The notes: generated by a model not told the origin, from the sequence alone. Shown: positions 8,884-17,580, counted from the stretch's first letter. The stretch is DNA of 64,000 nucleotides from Alphaproteobacteria bacterium (GCA_018823835.1 JAHJHT010000002.1:1674001-1738000), one strand, 5' to 3'. Made by a program: numbers and translations.

Positions 8884-9007
8884 GGGTGCCGGCGGGTCCA
8901 GCCGCTGCACGCTACCGCAGCGGCGCGATCAGGGGCTCGTCGCGCGAGAGAATGGCAGGGGCCGTCGTTGACGACACGGCTCCCCTCTTCGCGGGGGTTT
9001 CGGCCCT

Positions 9008-9844
9008 CTAGAGGCGCCAGATTCGGATAGCGTTTTCCGACAGCAGCTTGCGCTTCTCGTCCTCGCTCGCGCCGTCGAGCAGCGCGTGCGTGGCCGCGAT
9101 CCACGGCATGAGGCCGCCGCCCAACATGCAGACGGGCCAGTCGCTGCCCCAGACGACACGGTCCCAGCCGAAGCAGGCGATGGTGTGCTCGACCCACGGT
9201 CGCAGCGTGTCAGCAATCCAGCTTTCCGGATCGGCATAGGCGACGACGCCTGAGATTTTCGCCGTCACGTTCGGACGTTTCGCCAGCTCCGCAACACCGT
9301 CGTGCCAGGGCTGTCGGACGTCGCCCTTGATGTCGGGCACGCCGCAATGATCGAGGATAAAGTGCACATCGGGCGCGAGATCGACGAGGGCCATCGCCTG
9401 CTTCATCTGGCGCGGCAGGACGCAGAGATCGAAGGTCAGGCCGCTGCTGGCCATGCGTGCGATATTTTCCCGAAACAGCGGCTGTTCGGACAGCTCGTCG
9501 AGCATCACATGCAGCACGCGGCGAAAGCCTTTGACGAGCGGGTTCTGGCGTTGGCGTTCCAGGTAGGACGCAAAACCCTGGTCTTCCGGCCGGCAGGAGG
9601 CGATGGCGCCGACCACCAGACCGCCGGGCAGGTCCGCGAGCCTGCCGACAAAGGCTGTCTCGTCCTCGATCAGCGCGGGGGCGACGTCGACCTCCATATG
9701 CAGCGTCTGCGAGATGCCGGCGCGGCGGGCTTCCAGCGCGTAGGTCTCGTAGGGCCAGGGGCGATCGAGCGCCGGGACGCCTGCGAGCCATGGATACTCC
9801 AGAACCGCCTGGTCAATGACGTGCAGGTGGGTGTCCACGATCAC
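9008..9844 (-). CDS. Amidohydrolase family protein, L-fuconolactonase-like
   Basis: A 278-residue TIM-barrel metal-dependent hydrolase of the COG3618 group. The metal ligands appear as DTHLHVID at the N-terminus (residues 4-11), FILDHCGVPD in the middle and WGSDWPVCML near the C-terminus. COG3618 members open sugar-acid lactones such as L-fucono-1,5-lactone or 4-sulfomuconolactone. The GTG start at 9844 is fixed by AGGAGGA seven bases upstream; a longer frame starting at 9907 lacks this. It runs opposite to its neighbours, downstream of the kinase and divergent from the SDR, fitting an oxidative fucose route. The exact lactone is inferred. Confidence 0.82.
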   Translation of the reverse strand: MIVDTHLHVIDQAVLEYPWLAGVPALDRPWPYETYALEARRAGISQTLHMEVDVAPALIEDETAFVGRLADLPGGLVVGAIASCRPEDQGFASYLERQRQNPLVKGFRRVLHVMLDELSEQPLFRENIARMASSGLTFDLCVLPRQMKQAMALVDLAPDVHFILDHCGVPDIKGDVRQPWHDGVAELAKRPNVTAKISGVVAYADPESWIADTLRPWVEHTIACFGWDRVVWGSDWPVCMLGGGLMPWIAATHALLDGASEDEKRKLLSENAIRIWRL

Positions 9845-9963
9845 GCAGCTTCCTCCTCGCAGCCGAATGCCGCGCCCGATAGTCCCACAGGGAAATAGCA
9901 TGTTCAAATAAGAAGTTGCGACGCCCGCCCTCTGGCCAGGGGCGACGACGACGCCTCAGTGCC

Positions 9964-10125
9964 ATGAACCTGCTGGCCTTATCCGGTCGCTGCGATAGGT
10001 TGCGCTTCGTGAAGCCGGTCTTTATGGGCGATACCATCCATACCCGCGGCGATGTGGCTGTCGCGGACGATAGCTACAGCGTCAAATGCAGGAAAACGTT
10101 CCGCTTCAGCGGGCATGAACGGAGA
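9964..10125 (+). pseudogene. Remnant of a MaoC-like (hot-dog fold) dehydratase
   Basis: The plus-strand frame from 9964 reads MNLLALSGRCDRLRFVKPVF, then MGDTIHTRGDVAVADD. This matches the conserved core of MaoC-like dehydratases, where 'RLRFVKPVF.GDT' follows the hydratase motif. The N-terminal part with the catalytic Asp/His and the C-terminal end are absent, and the frame then runs into the SDR gene out of phase. I read it as a decayed fragment between the lactonase and the SDR. No promoter or ribosome binding site is evident. Confidence 0.5.
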
Positions 10126-10129
10126 CAGA

Positions 10130-10858
10130 ATGGCAGACTGGGTCAAGGGCAAGACGGTTCTGGTTACGGCGGCGGCGCAGGGAATCGGCCGCGCCACGGC
10201 GCTGGCCTTTTCGGCGGCGGGCGCACGGGTTTTTGCGACCGACATCAACGAGGTGGCACTGGGCGACCTTGGCGACGGCATCGTGACGCGGCGGCTCGAT
10301 GTGCTCGATACCGACGATGTCGGCAGGGCGGTGGCGGAAGCCGGAAGCGTGGACTTGCTGTTCAACGGCGCGGGCTTCGTCCATTCGGGGTCGATTCTCG
10401 AGATGAAGGACGAGGACTTCGATTTCGCGGTCGACCTCAACGTTCGTTCGATGATCCGCACGATCCGCGCAGTGCTGCCGGGCATGCTAGAGCGCGGCGG
10501 CGGCGCGATAGTCAACATGGCGTCGGTAGCCGGCTCGATAAAGGGCGTGCCGAACCGCTTCGCCTACGGCACAACCAAGGCGGCCGTCGTCGGCCTCACC
10601 AAGGCCGTCGCGGCCGACTATGTCGGCCAGGGCATCCGCTGCAACGCCATATGTCCCGGCACCGTCGAGAGCCCGTCGCTGCAGGACCGGATGCGCGCGC
10701 AGGGCGACTACGACAAGGCGAGGGCGGCCTTCATTGCGCGCCAGCCGCTCGGCCGCCTCGGCACGCCGGAGGAGATCGCCGACCTGGCGGTCCACCTTGC
10801 GAACGCGACCTACACGACGGGCCAGGCCTACGCCATCGACGGCGGCTGGACGATCTGA
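10130..10858 (+). CDS. SDR oxidoreductase, 2-keto-3-deoxy-L-fuconate dehydrogenase-like
   Basis: A 242-residue short-chain dehydrogenase. The NAD-binding motif is TAAAQGIG (13-20) with acidic DI at 38-39 indicating NAD preference; the catalytic Ser132, Tyr146 and Lys150 lie in NMASVAGS and YGTTK. Segments such as GAGFVHSGSILE, IKGVPNRFAYGTTKAAV and NAICPGTVESPSL resemble 2-keto-3-deoxy-L-fuconate dehydrogenases of the non-phosphorylating L-fucose pathway. GGAGACAG precedes the ATG at 10130. The gene stands alone, with the amidohydrolase upstream on the other strand. The substrate is inferred from similarity in memory and from context. Confidence 0.85.
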   Translation: MADWVKGKTVLVTAAAQGIGRATALAFSAAGARVFATDINEVALGDLGDGIVTRRLDVLDTDDVGRAVAEAGSVDLLFNGAGFVHSGSILEMKDEDFDFAVDLNVRSMIRTIRAVLPGMLERGGGAIVNMASVAGSIKGVPNRFAYGTTKAAVVGLTKAVAADYVGQGIRCNAICPGTVESPSLQDRMRAQGDYDKARAAFIARQPLGRLGTPEEIADLAVHLANATYTTGQAYAIDGGWTI

Positions 10859-10882
10859 GCCAGGAATTCCGGGACGCCGGAG

Positions 10883-12154
10883 TCAGAGCTGCGAGCGGAA
10901 GAGGCTGGCGAACCAGTCGCCGAGTTTCTGGCTGATCGGACGCGATCGCCATTCCTCCAGGCTGATCTGACGCGCGCGCTTCAGGTCATCCTCGAAGACC
11001 TCGATCTGCCGGTCTGCGAAGCCTTCGTGATAGACGTTGAGGTTTGCCTCGTCGTTCAACCGTAGCGACCGCTCGTCCATATTGGCCGAACCGAAGCACA
11101 CCCAGGCGCGATCGACGATCAGCAGCTTCGGGTGGTACATAGTCGGCTGGAATTCGTGGATACGGATACCGGCTGCCAGTAGGTCGCCCCAGAAATAGCG
11201 GGAGCTGTGCCGGACCATCGGTACGTCCGTATTGCCGTTCGGGACGACGATGTCGATCTCTACGCCGCGCTTGCGCGCCTCGATCAGCTGCAGCAGCATG
11301 ACATCGTCGGGCACGAAGTAGGCCATGCCGATACGGATGTGGCTTTCGGCGGCCGAGATGGCGAGCAGCATCAACTGGTGCAGCGCCCTCGATCCTTCCG
11401 GCTGCGACGACAGAACGACCTGCGCCGGCACGTCGCCTGCAGGCTCGGGGTCGGGGAAGAATTTCTGGCCCTGGATAACCTCGCCTGTCGTCTCCAGCCA
11501 GTTTTCGCTGAAGGCCGACTGCAGGGAAGCGACAACCGGACCGGCGATGCGGTAATGCGTGTCGCGCCATTCGTCCGTGTTGCGCGCATTGCCGCGCCAC
11601 TTGTCGGCGATGCCGACGCCGCCGGTGAAGCCGACCTTCCCGTCAACGATCAGCAGCTTGCGGTGCGTGCGGTTGTTGACGCGATCAATCGTGTACCAGC
11701 GCATCGGCCGGTAGCGATGGAAAGAGACGCCGGCACCGGTCATCAGGTCGATCAGCTTCTGGTCGAACGGAATGCTGCCGGCCCAGTCGACAAGCAGTCT
11801 GACCTCGACGCCGGAGCGGGACCTCTCGGCCAGGGCTTCGGCGAATGTCAGCCCGATCTCGCCGGACCAATAGATGTATGTCTCGAAGTTGATGGTGCTG
11901 CGCGCGGCCGTAATCGCTTCGAGCATGGCGGAGAAAATCTCGTCGCCATTGACCAGCGTGTCGATGCTGTTGGCTCCGAGCGCCGCGCCGTTCGACTGGG
12001 CACTCATGGTTCTGGCAAAAGCGGGATCGGAGGATTGCATCTGGGAAGGCACGGGGTGTTGCAGCATCTTGTTGGCAGGGATGAGGTTCTGGATGACAAG
12101 CACGAGCACCACGCCCGCTGCCGCCGCAGCGCAGATTAGCAGCCAACGCCACAT
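10883..12154 (-). CDS. Phospholipase D family protein (cardiolipin synthase-like)
   Basis: A 423-residue membrane-anchored protein: one N-terminal transmembrane helix (about 3-25) and two HKD motifs, HRKLLIVDGKVGFTGG (H164, K166, D171) and HPKLLIVDRAWVCFGSANMDE (H341, K343, D348). This is the layout of bacterial cardiolipin synthases of the Cls type, which join two phosphatidylglycerols. Two in-frame ATGs lie six bases apart; GAGGGGAG sits seven bases before the second (12154), which I use. A near-match to the stress sigma promoter (TGAAC-N16-CGTT at 12270-12294, minus strand) lies upstream. Confidence 0.88.
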   Translation of the reverse strand: MWRWLLICAAAAAGVVLVLVIQNLIPANKMLQHPVPSQMQSSDPAFARTMSAQSNGAALGANSIDTLVNGDEIFSAMLEAITAARSTINFETYIYWSGEIGLTFAEALAERSRSGVEVRLLVDWAGSIPFDQKLIDLMTGAGVSFHRYRPMRWYTIDRVNNRTHRKLLIVDGKVGFTGGVGIADKWRGNARNTDEWRDTHYRIAGPVVASLQSAFSENWLETTGEVIQGQKFFPDPEPAGDVPAQVVLSSQPEGSRALHQLMLLAISAAESHIRIGMAYFVPDDVMLLQLIEARKRGVEIDIVVPNGNTDVPMVRHSSRYFWGDLLAAGIRIHEFQPTMYHPKLLIVDRAWVCFGSANMDERSLRLNDEANLNVYHEGFADRQIEVFEDDLKRARQISLEEWRSRPISQKLGDWFASLFRSQL

Positions 12155-12269
12155 GACCATCTCCCCTCTCGCCACACAAGTCGCTAGGCCGCGGCCCGGA
12201 CATGGCAATCATCAGGTGTCCGCCCAATGGGCGTAGCCGGAAATGACCCAGATCACCTGCACTCGACGA

Positions 12270-12294
12270 AACGCACGACAGCCCGTTTGGTTCA
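12270..12294 (-). promoter_or_regulatory. Near-consensus EcfG-type promoter upstream of the PLD gene
   Basis: The minus strand reads TGAAC-N16-CGTT, one mismatch from the alphaproteobacterial stress consensus GGAAC-N16/17-CGTT. It lies about 115 bp from the phospholipase D start. The single mismatch and longer leader make this only suggestive. Confidence 0.3.
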
Positions 12295-12472
12295 GAGGCT
12301 TGCGGTTCGGGTGCTCCGCTGCCGTCCCACGGCGGCAAGAAAAAGACTGGCGACCAATCCCGGCAGGATGGACAATCCGGCCTGTGCCCTTGTAGGCCCG
12401 ATCCGAGAACGGTCGGATGTGTGCCGCATCATGCATCGCCGGCCACGGGTGACATGCACGAAGGAGAACGCG

Positions 12473-13747
12473 ATGCCAGGCCCTCAGGACCGCCCGAACT
12501 GGATCGGCACAACCGGCCCGCGTCTCGTCGAGCGCACGGCACACCGGCACTGGCTGCACGGCGAAGCGCAGCGCCTGATTGCGCTGTTCCAGCAGAATGC
12601 CTTCAACCCGGCGGGCGGATTTTTCCAGCTGGACGAAGCCGGTCTCCCGTTGCCGCCAAAGGCGGGTCAGGACGGCGTCGAACGCCGGCTGCACGAGACG
12701 ACCCGCATGGTGCATTGCTTCTCGGTTGCGCAGCTGCTCGGAACGCCGGGCGCCGACCGCATGATCGACCACGGCATGGAATTCATCTGGCGGCGTCACC
12801 GCGACAGCCAGAATGGCGGCTATTTCTGGGGCGTCGACGATGAAACGGCAACCGATCCCAGGAAGCAGGCCTATGGCCACGCCTTCGTGCTCTTGGCGGC
12901 CTCTTCGGCCAAGCTCGTCGGCCATCCCGATGCCGACCGGCTGCTCGGCGACGTCGGCGGGGTCCTGCGGGAGCGCTTCTGGGAGCCGGAGCACGGCGCG
13001 ACCAGCGAGGAATACACCGCTGACTGGCAGACAATCAGCGACTACCGCGGCCAGAACTCGAACATGCACCTGACAGAAGCCGTTATGGCGGCCTTCGAGT
13101 CGACCGGCGAGCGGGCCTATCTCGAGATGGGCGAGAGCATCGCGTCGTTGATCATAGACCGCCATGCACGCCAGCAGGGGTGGCGGGTGGCGGAACACTT
13201 CACGCTCGGCTGGGAGGTCGACCGCGCCTATGCCGGCGACCCGATGTTCCGTCCGGCCGGCACGACGCCGGGCCACGCGCTGGAATGGAGCCGGCTCCTG
13301 ATCCAGCTCTGGGAACTTGGCGGGCGCAGGCAGGACTGGATGCCGGAGGCCGCCAAGGGGCTGTTCCTCAACACGGTGAAAATCGGCTGGGACAATGACC
13401 AGGGTGGCTTCTACTACACGCTCGACTGGAACGATCGGCCCGATCAGGCCGACCGCTTCTGGTGGCCCTGCGCCGAAGGCATCGCGGCCGCCGCGGTGAT
13501 AGGCTCGGTGGATCCGGACCCGCGCTTCGAGGAGTGGTATCGCCGAATTCTCGGCTTCACCGAAAATCACCTGATCGATCACGCGAACGGTGGATGGTTC
13601 CCGGAACTCGGCCCCGACCTCAAGCCCGTGAGCCGCGTGTTTTCGGGCAAGCCGGATCTCTATCACGCGCTGCAGGCCTGCCTGATCCCCCTTCTGCCGT
13701 CGAGCGGCAGCATCACGCGCGGCCTGCAGGGCGGCCTGAAGCTCTAG
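12473..13747 (+). CDS. AGE family epimerase/isomerase
   Basis: A 424-residue protein of the N-acylglucosamine 2-epimerase superfamily, an (alpha/alpha)6 barrel. Typical segments are ETTRMVHCFSVAQLLG, GGYFWGVDDE, KQAYGHAFVLLAASS, NSNMHLTEAVMAAFESTG, PGHALEWSRLL and DRFWWPCAEG, where the histidines and acidic residues form the active site. Its length and pattern suit mannose/fructose isomerases or the sulfoquinovose isomerase YihS as well as true epimerases, so the substrate is open. AAGGAG lies seven bases before the ATG. It is divergent from the phospholipase D gene and not part of a clear operon. Confidence 0.85.
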   Translation: MPGPQDRPNWIGTTGPRLVERTAHRHWLHGEAQRLIALFQQNAFNPAGGFFQLDEAGLPLPPKAGQDGVERRLHETTRMVHCFSVAQLLGTPGADRMIDHGMEFIWRRHRDSQNGGYFWGVDDETATDPRKQAYGHAFVLLAASSAKLVGHPDADRLLGDVGGVLRERFWEPEHGATSEEYTADWQTISDYRGQNSNMHLTEAVMAAFESTGERAYLEMGESIASLIIDRHARQQGWRVAEHFTLGWEVDRAYAGDPMFRPAGTTPGHALEWSRLLIQLWELGGRRQDWMPEAAKGLFLNTVKIGWDNDQGGFYYTLDWNDRPDQADRFWWPCAEGIAAAAVIGSVDPDPRFEEWYRRILGFTENHLIDHANGGWFPELGPDLKPVSRVFSGKPDLYHALQACLIPLLPSSGSITRGLQGGLKL

Positions 13748-14050
13748 TCATCCGAAGTCTGGAGGGCCTACTCCGGCAGACTGGATCGACCCGGATTGCG
13801 GGTCTTGCCTGCCGGCTGGCACGCCGAAGCGCTGGGTGCCGATACATACCGAAGTATGAGATGACGCACCGAAAGTTATAGTCGCGAACCCCTTCGTTCA
13901 ATGGAACGCGGCGGTGGGATGGATATCTTCAGTCCATCGAAGCCGACCATTGGGTCGGGACGGACGGGCACCGGACGAAATCGACGTCTGGCCGCTCCTT
14001 CACCCAGCCTGCCGGCTCCGAGCCAGAGAAACTGCTCAGGAGTATGGACG
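13748..14050. other. Intergenic region with CATAC-N4-GTATG palindrome
   Basis: About 300 bp before the AraC-type gene. Apart from the palindrome at 13845-13858 I see no gene with a convincing start. Confidence 0.5.
13845..13858. promoter_or_regulatory. Inverted repeat CATAC-CGAA-GTATG
   Basis: Five-base arms CATAC/GTATG flank CGAA. Nearly the same site occurs at 17292-17305 (spacer TGAA), and a half-conserved one lies at 15078-15091. Placement around an AraC gene and a FixJ-type two-component system suggests a binding site for one of those regulators. Confidence 0.5.
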
Positions 14051-14944
14051 ATGTCACTCGAAGCATCACAGGTCTCCCGCCAGCCTGTCCGGCCTCTGGC
14101 GAACCCGCCGCGGTCGGGGCTGGCTGTCAACGATATTCGCAGCCATGGTCGGTCAACCAGCGACGGTGCCACGCTCGCCGGTACAGGCGACGACAGCCGA
14201 CAGGCAGCGATCTCGATCCCGCTCAGCGCCATGGGCGCTGTCCTTGCGGTCTCGCCGGCGTCGCCGCGGTGCGCTGGATCGGAAGCTGCGGAAATCGGCC
14301 CCCTCAGTTCCGTTCGCGGCGGTGCTTCGTCCGACAGCAATGTCATCGAGCTGCGGGTACGAGCGGCAAGCGCGAGCTCGCTTGGAAGGCTGCGGACTGC
14401 TGGCGCAGTTTCCGACATCTCCGGTGCCCTGCCGAGCGACCCGGTCGTCGAGCGGCTGTCCCGGGCCTTGGCCGCCACAGAAGCCAGTGGCGGCGACTTT
14501 GCCGGGGTTTATGCCGATGCCGTGAAGTTCGCCATGGTTGCGCGGCTGCTCAGCCTGCGCGGCGACCGCGATGCCGACAACCAAACGACCAGAAGGCGGG
14601 TCCGGCACGAGCTGCCGAAATGGCGCATGAAGCGCGTGCTTGAATATGTCTCGGAGAACCTCGGACAACAGATCAGCCTCGCCGCCATGGCCAGTGCCGC
14701 CGGCCTCAGCAAGATGCATTTCGCCGCGCAGTTTCGCCTTGCTACGGGCATGCGCCCGCACGAATTCGTGCTGCGCCGGCGGATCGAATACGCCCAGCAG
14801 CTGCTGAGCGAGACGCGGACCTCGATCATCGAGGTTGCCCTGTCGGTCGGCTTCCAGACCCAGGCGCATTTCACCACCGTCTTCAAGCGCTTCGTTGGCG
14901 AGACTCCCTATCGCTGGCGTTGCGCGGTGAAGATGCGCAACTGA
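14051..14944 (+). CDS. AraC family transcriptional regulator
   Basis: A 297-residue protein whose last 105 residues form the double helix-turn-helix of AraC/XylS regulators: MKRVLEYVSENLGQQISLAA, GLSKMHFAAQFRLATGMRPHEF, and IIEVALSVGFQTQAHFTTVFK followed by RFVGETPYRWR. The N-terminal 190 residues are low-complexity, Ser/Ala-rich and match no sensor domain that I recognise. AGGAG eight bases upstream supports the ATG at 14051; a longer frame from 13901 is possible but poor in motifs. It precedes a histidine kinase and response regulator and may share their regulation. Confidence 0.85.
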   Translation: MSLEASQVSRQPVRPLANPPRSGLAVNDIRSHGRSTSDGATLAGTGDDSRQAAISIPLSAMGAVLAVSPASPRCAGSEAAEIGPLSSVRGGASSDSNVIELRVRAASASSLGRLRTAGAVSDISGALPSDPVVERLSRALAATEASGGDFAGVYADAVKFAMVARLLSLRGDRDADNQTTRRRVRHELPKWRMKRVLEYVSENLGQQISLAAMASAAGLSKMHFAAQFRLATGMRPHEFVLRRRIEYAQQLLSETRTSIIEVALSVGFQTQAHFTTVFKRFVGETPYRWRCAVKMRN

Positions 14945-15077
14945 ATCACGGCGAATGGGGGCTGCCGCATAGTGCATCTCGTCTTGCGAACCCGCAGTGG
15001 CGGTTGCCGAGCTTCCTCCACTCGGCTTGAACCTCTGGCCAGCCTCTACCCGGCTGTTGTCTGTGCGTCACAGCATG

Positions 15078-15091
15078 CGATACTTCGGTGG
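15078..15091. promoter_or_regulatory. Degenerate copy of the GAAGTAT palindrome
   Basis: The minus strand carries CCGAAGTAT with a poor second arm (CACCA-CCGAAGTATCG overall). It lies about 50 bp before the kinase start and shares the CGAAGTAT core with the site at 13845-13858. Confidence 0.3.
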
Positions 15092-15138
15092 TGCCGGCGG
15101 CCAAAGGTGGCGTCGCCGGCATCCGCACAGTGTCAGAG

Positions 15139-16599
15139 ATGAGAGCACTTGCAATGCAGTCCGAGTCGCTGGCCAAGCTGCAGACCTTCGGCTGGGCCTA
15201 CCAGTCGATCACCTTCCTGGCGGCCATCGCGATCTTCCTCGTTGATACGTTCACGTCACTGGAGACCGCGATAGCAGTACTCTATGCGGTCGTGGTGATG
15301 GTCTCGGCGAGCTTCCTCAACCGCCGCGGCATCCTCATCGTAAGCGGCGCCTGCATGCTGATGACGGTCATGAGCTACCTGATCGTCCATGGTGGCACCA
15401 CGCATTCGGGTCCGTTGATACGCGGTCTGATCAGCCTGTGCGCGATCAGCATCACCACCTTTCTGGCGTTGAAAAACCAGGAGGCGACCCAGAACCTGGC
15501 ATATCAGGCGTCGCTGCTTGACCTGACTCATGACGCCATCGTTGCCCGGGATATGGATGGCGTCATTACCTACTGGAACGCCGGCGCCGAAGAGCTCTAT
15601 GGCTGGAAGAGCGAGGAAGCGGTTGGCCTGCGCATGGCCGAACTGCTGGAGACGACGCTGCCCACGAGTCTTGAGAGCATACTTGACCAATTGCAGCAGA
15701 CCAGTCGCTGGCAGGGCGAATTGCTGCACACAAGGCGCGACGGGACGCGCGTTGTGGTGGCCAGCCGCTGGTCGTTGCACCGCGACAAGCAGGGCAGGCC
15801 GGTGGCGACCATTTCCACCAACAACGACATCACCGAGCAGAAGGCTTCCGAGGACGCGCTGAGCGAACTGCGCTCCGAGCTCGCCCATGTGGCGCGCGTC
15901 AGCACGCTCGGAGAACTCACCGCGTCGATCGCTCATGAGATCAACCAGCCGCTTGCCGCGGTCGTCGCCAATGGCGACGCCTGCCTTCGGTGGCTGGCGC
16001 GCGATGTTCCCGACCTCAAGGAGGTCAGGCTTTCGGTGGAGCGCATGATCGGCAACGGCCAGCGGGCGAGCGAGGTGGTCAAGCGGCTGCGGGCACTGGC
16101 GCGAAAGGATCGCCCGTCGCGCTCCGAATTCACCATGAACGAGATCGTCGAAGACGTGTTGCCGCTGCTGGAACGGGAAGTGTTTCGACACTGTGTGAAG
16201 GTCGTTCTGGAGCTCGAACTCCGGCCGCTTTCCTGCCTGGGGGACCGGGTGCAGATGCAGCAGGTTTTCATCAATCTCGTCATGAATGCGGTGCAGTCGA
16301 TGTCGAATGTGGAGGAGCGTTCACGCACCCTGACGATCCGCACGCGCAACGACGATGCGGACAGTATGCCAGCCGTGCTATTGGAGGTGGCGGACAACGG
16401 TGTCGGGATCGATGTCGAAGTCGCAAACGAGTTGTTCAAACCCTTCTTCACGACCAAGAACGACGGCATGGGCATGGGGCTGTCGATCTGCCGTTCGATC
16501 GTGGAGGCGCACGGCGGCGAGATCTTTGCCGGACCTGCAAGAGAGCAAGGCGCATCTTTCTCCATCCGCATTCCCATCCGCAACGAGGCAGAGACGTGA
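15139..16599 (+). CDS. PAS-domain sensor histidine kinase, membrane-bound
   Basis: A kinase of about 486 residues: three hydrophobic segments in the first 100 residues (ITFLAAIAIFLVD, AIAVLYAVVVMVSASFL, GLISLCAISITTFLAL), a PAS domain at about 125-240 (LLDLTHDAIVARDMDGVITYWN), a HisKA region with the phospho-histidine in IAHEINQPLAAVV, and a HATPase domain (FINLVMNAVQSM, VADNGVGI, GMGLSICRSIV). Its partner regulator overlaps by GTGA at the 3' end, so the pair is co-translated. The start could also be the ATG at 15154. The signal sensed is not evident. Confidence 0.9.
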   Translation: MRALAMQSESLAKLQTFGWAYQSITFLAAIAIFLVDTFTSLETAIAVLYAVVVMVSASFLNRRGILIVSGACMLMTVMSYLIVHGGTTHSGPLIRGLISLCAISITTFLALKNQEATQNLAYQASLLDLTHDAIVARDMDGVITYWNAGAEELYGWKSEEAVGLRMAELLETTLPTSLESILDQLQQTSRWQGELLHTRRDGTRVVVASRWSLHRDKQGRPVATISTNNDITEQKASEDALSELRSELAHVARVSTLGELTASIAHEINQPLAAVVANGDACLRWLARDVPDLKEVRLSVERMIGNGQRASEVVKRLRALARKDRPSRSEFTMNEIVEDVLPLLEREVFRHCVKVVLELELRPLSCLGDRVQMQQVFINLVMNAVQSMSNVEERSRTLTIRTRNDDADSMPAVLLEVADNGVGIDVEVANELFKPFFTTKNDGMGMGLSICRSIVEAHGGEIFAGPAREQGASFSIRIPIRNEAET

Positions 16600-17252
16600 T
16601 CAGGAACCCGAAGGCCTCACAGGACAGCGCCTCACCGGAGGTGATGGTCTATATCGTCGATGACGACGCTGATCTGCGCGATGCGCTGAGCAACCTGTTC
16701 CGCTCCGTCGGACTTCCGGTCGGCGTATTCGGTTCGGCCACCGAATTCATGGAATCGCAACTGGCGGAGGTTCCGAGCTGCCTCGTTCTGGATATCCGGC
16801 TGCCAGGCGTGAGCGGCCTCGATTTCCAGACGCAGCTCATCCGGGCAGGAATCGGGATGCCGATTGTCTTCATGACCGGGCACGCCGACGTTCCGATGTC
16901 GGTGCGCGCAATGAAGGCCGGCGCCATCGACTTTCTGACCAAGCCATTCCGCGACCAGGACATGCTGGATGCGGTCTATTCCGCCATCGAGGTGGACAGG
17001 AAACGGCGCCAGGCCGATGCGGATGTCGCCGGTCTCAACGAACTCTACGACAGCCTGACCAAGCGCGAGCGCGAGGTCATGCAACTCGTGACACGTGGGC
17101 TGATGAACAAGCAGATCGCCGGGGAACTCGGCCTGAGCGAGATCACCGTAAAGATCCACCGCGGCAATGTCATGCGCAAGATGGCGGTTCGCTCGGTTGC
17201 TGACCTGGTGCGCGCAGCCGAGCGCCTGGAGATCGGAAGCACGCAGGACTAA
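16596..17252 (+). CDS. FixJ/NarL-type response regulator
   Basis: A 218-residue regulator. The receiver domain has the acidic pair VDDDAD, the phospho-acceptor in CLVLDIRLPG, the threonine FMTGHADVPM and lysine FLTKPFRD. The C-terminal LuxR-type helix-turn-helix is LTKREREVMQLVTRGLMNKQ, then IAGELGLSEITVKIHRGNVM. The GTG start overlaps the kinase stop (GTGA), so the kinase at 15139 is its partner. A CATAC-TGAA-GTATG palindrome 40 bp downstream and copies upstream of the kinase and AraC genes are candidate targets. Confidence 0.92.
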   Translation: MIRNPKASQDSASPEVMVYIVDDDADLRDALSNLFRSVGLPVGVFGSATEFMESQLAEVPSCLVLDIRLPGVSGLDFQTQLIRAGIGMPIVFMTGHADVPMSVRAMKAGAIDFLTKPFRDQDMLDAVYSAIEVDRKRRQADADVAGLNELYDSLTKREREVMQLVTRGLMNKQIAGELGLSEITVKIHRGNVMRKMAVRSVADLVRAAERLEIGSTQD

Positions 17253-17580
17253 CGGTTTCGCGGCGCCGTTCCGTTCGACCAAGGCCACGGCCATACTGAA
17301 GTATGGGTCGACGAAACCAGCATCCGATATGGCGGCCAGCGCCGGCGCAATAGGTTCGGTCGTCGACAACGAGCGATGAGCGCCCGAATGATCATAAGAC
17401 CCAAATCACCGCGTGCACTGGGCTGGCGCTGGCGGGCCGTGGCCTATCGCCGGCGCCAGTACCCAGGGGCTGAGGCCGGCCAGGCCCTGACCGAATTCGA
17501 CCCGGCGCTGTTCCTGCCCGCTGACAAGGCCATCCTGTCCGAGTCCTGCTTCCCAACCCCAACGCCAGAAGGATACTTCA
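17253..17580. other. Intergenic region before dps
   Basis: A 328-bp gap. It holds the palindrome at 17292-17305. A short reading frame at 17376-17606 overlaps the dps start and has no gene-like features. No clear Fur/Mur box, OxyR site or EcfG promoter was recognised. Confidence 0.5.
17292..17305. promoter_or_regulatory. Inverted repeat CATAC-TGAA-GTATG
   Basis: With one more flanking pair this is a six-base-arm palindrome (CCATAC-TGAA-GTATGG, 17291-17306). It lies 40 bp after the response regulator stop and 275 bp before dps. It shares 13 of 14 bases with the site at 13845-13858. Confidence 0.55.
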
